Assembly (NCBI GenBank): GCA_029820915.1
Contig: JALGUI010000017.1
Location: 1-16,329, forward strand
From: Candidatus Zipacnadia bacterium
GTDB taxonomy: Bacteria > Armatimonadota > Zipacnadia > Zipacnadales > UBA5352
Length of the DNA: 16,329 nt
Reading direction: 5' to 3'
Translations under genes and position numbers: made by a program
The notes under the pieces: generated by a model
The model's database searches: none
Seen by the model: the letters and a program-made list of their open reading frames with translations, nothing else
Told to the model about the DNA's origin: nothing
In this document: in pieces, positions 15,386-16,329 of the stretch
How the letters are laid out: every line of letters starts with the position of its first letter
Position numbering within the stretch: position 1 is the first letter of the stretch

Positions 15386-15395
15386 GCAACGTTGC
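15386..15395. repeat. Perfect 10-base palindrome upstream of the pseudopilin gene
   Basis: GCAACGTTGC is self-complementary and lies 32 bases before the pseudopilin start. CGCG-rich flanks extend the dyad imperfectly. It may be a regulator site or part of a weak terminator for the gene ending at 15355; no T-tract is present. Confidence 0.3.
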
Positions 15396-15426
15396 ACGCG
15401 CGGCCCCCGGGCGGTATCCTGAGGAC

Positions 15427-16077
15427 ATGGGCACGCGCCATCGCCGAAGGGCCTTCACGCTCATCGAGCTGCTGGTGGTCATCGCGATCATCGGCATCCT
15501 CGCGGCGCTGCTGTTCCCCGTCTTCGCGCGCGTGCGCGAGAAGGCCCGCGCGACCTCGTGCGCCTCGAACCTGCGCCAGGTGGGCATGGCGGCGGCCATG
15601 TACGCCGAGGACGCGGGCGGCGTCTACCCCCCGCGCTTCACCGTGCTCGGCTCGGTCTACTGGTGGGACGTGGCAGATCCGTACGTCGGCAATGACGCCG
15701 TCTGGTTCTGCCCGTCCGAGAGCCTGCGCGCGCCGGACCTGCGCCACTACGGCCTCAACTGCTACGACAAGTTCCCGGGAGATGGCCGGTTCGAGGTGGG
15801 CGTGAGTGCCGTTCGCATCGACGAAGTGCGCGACCAGGCGCGTACCATTGCCATCGCCGAGGCCGACCCGGACGACGATCGCGAGGTCACGCCGCCGTAC
15901 CCGACGCCGTGGGACATCGCGGGCAGCCAGTCGGGCGAGTGGTCGTGGCCGCCGACGAGCCTGGCGGAGGATCGCCACACGAATGGCTTCAACGCGTGGT
16001 ACCTCGACGGCCACGTCAAGTGGCTGCCGAACGCCGACCGCGGCGACGGCGAGTGGTCGCTCGAGGCGGGCGACTGA
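15427..16077 (+). CDS. Type II secretion/type IV pilin-like protein with H-X9-DG C-terminus
   Basis: A 216-residue pseudopilin. After the basic leader MGTRHRRRA comes the class III signal FTLIELLVVIAIIGILAALL. A prepilin peptidase would cut between Ala9 and Phe10, leaving Glu at +5; the -1 residue is Ala instead of the usual Gly. The N-terminal helix continues to about residue 64 (PVFARVREKA, SNLRQVGMAAAMYAEDAGG). The C-terminus has His184 followed by nine residues and Asp194-Gly195 (HTNGFNAWYLDG), the H-X9-DG motif found in large pseudopilin families of Planctomycetota and Armatimonadota. It is probably exported and assembled at the inner membrane. GAGG only two bases before the ATG is a poor ribosome site. 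No other secretion genes are adjacent. Confidence 0.92.
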   Translation: MGTRHRRRAFTLIELLVVIAIIGILAALLFPVFARVREKARATSCASNLRQVGMAAAMYAEDAGGVYPPRFTVLGSVYWWDVADPYVGNDAVWFCPSESLRAPDLRHYGLNCYDKFPGDGRFEVGVSAVRIDEVRDQARTIAIAEADPDDDREVTPPYPTPWDIAGSQSGEWSWPPTSLAEDRHTNGFNAWYLDGHVKWLPNADRGDGEWSLEAGD

Positions 16078-16126
16078 GAGGAGTTCGCCGCGCCGCAGGC
16101 AATAGGGTGAGTGGAGGAACGCCGCC

Positions 16127-16153
16127 ATGTGGCCCGGAGAGGTCAAGGCATGA
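16127..16153 (+). other. Eight-codon leader ORF overlapping the next gene
   Basis: GGAGG at 16113-16117 sits 9 bases before ATG 16127, which opens MWPGEVKA and a TGA that overlaps the ATG at 16150 as ATGA. The best ribosome site here thus belongs to the short ORF, which may serve to deliver ribosomes to the following gene. Confidence 0.3.
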
Positions 16154-16329
16154 GGCCCGAGGACCTGGTCACGCACGAGCGACAGCTTCGCTCGCTGCGG
16201 GATGTCATGGCCGGCTACCGCCAGCTCGGCATCCGCGTCGAGCACGAGGCGAAGTCCGTGCCGCTGCACAGCCTCATCGCCACCCAGAACGCCATCGAGA
16301 CGAGGAAGTACGAGCTGGTGCTCCCGCTG
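16150..16329 (+). CDS. Start of an unidentified gene, cut by the window end
   Basis: Sixty codons are open to the last base, with strong G/C third positions, beginning MRPEDLVTHERQLRSLRDVM. A segment near 42-60, SVPLHSLIATQNAIETRKYE, faintly recalls the start of ParB-like N-terminal domains, but that is not enough to assign a family. It follows the pseudopilin gene after 72 bases. The start is chosen for the ATGA overlap with the leader ORF and the purine-rich GGAGAGG upstream. Confidence 0.6.
   Translation, partial: MRPEDLVTHERQLRSLRDVMAGYRQLGIRVEHEAKSVPLHSLIATQNAIETRKYELVLPL

Noticed and set aside
1..16329. Insertion sequences, prophage, CRISPR or RNA genes
   Set aside because: I found no transposase, integrase, terminal repeats, spaced direct-repeat arrays, tRNA cloverleaf or rRNA segments.

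Overview
This is a GC-rich bacterial window, densely coded on both strands, with strong third-position G/C bias. The pseudopilin at 15427-16077 has an FTLIE methylation motif, the segment LLFPVFARVREKAR and a C-terminal H-X9-DG motif. Large pseudopilin families of this kind are typical of Armatimonadota, Planctomycetota and related groups, and Armatimonadota fits best. This lineage call is an inference from protein style; there is no rRNA or other marker in the window. I see no tRNA, rRNA, CRISPR array, transposase or integrase.

Layout. (1) 1-4014, plus strand: a DUF58 protein, an eight-helix DUF4129 membrane protein that overlaps it, and a secreted protein of unknown function, probably one operon. 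(2) 4015-4255: a convergent gap with a hairpin and a short coding-like ORF. (3) 4256-7638, minus strand: a small ArsR-type repressor with a Cys-Val-Cys metal-site-like motif, then two radical SAM enzymes, one SPASM-like and one with a B12-binding-type N-terminus. The arsR promoter and an overlapping inverted repeat are legible and imply a nearly leaderless mRNA. (4) 7783-12373, minus strand: a ferritin-like diiron protein followed by the four subunits of a group 3b [NiFe]-hydrogenase in the order beta-gamma-delta-alpha (hydBGDA), with short gaps or overlaps. (5) 12757-16329, plus strand: a DUF123 protein, a large secreted protein with the His-Gly and Cys motifs of clan CD (caspase/gingipain-like) peptidases, the H-X9-DG pseudopilin, and the start of a gene cut by the window edge.

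How the genes work together. The hydrogenase is a cytoplasmic, bidirectional NAD(P)-linked enzyme. Its large subunit holds the Ni-Fe site, delta carries electrons through Fe-S clusters, gamma holds FAD, a [2Fe-2S] cluster and the pyridine-nucleotide site, and beta adds [4Fe-4S] clusters. The diiron protein encoded in front probably protects it from oxygen or peroxide. The ArsR protein may respond to a metalloid or thiol-reactive ligand and may control the two radical SAM genes downstream; this is the least explained part of the window. The second unexplained item is the secreted caspase-like protein at 13247-15355.
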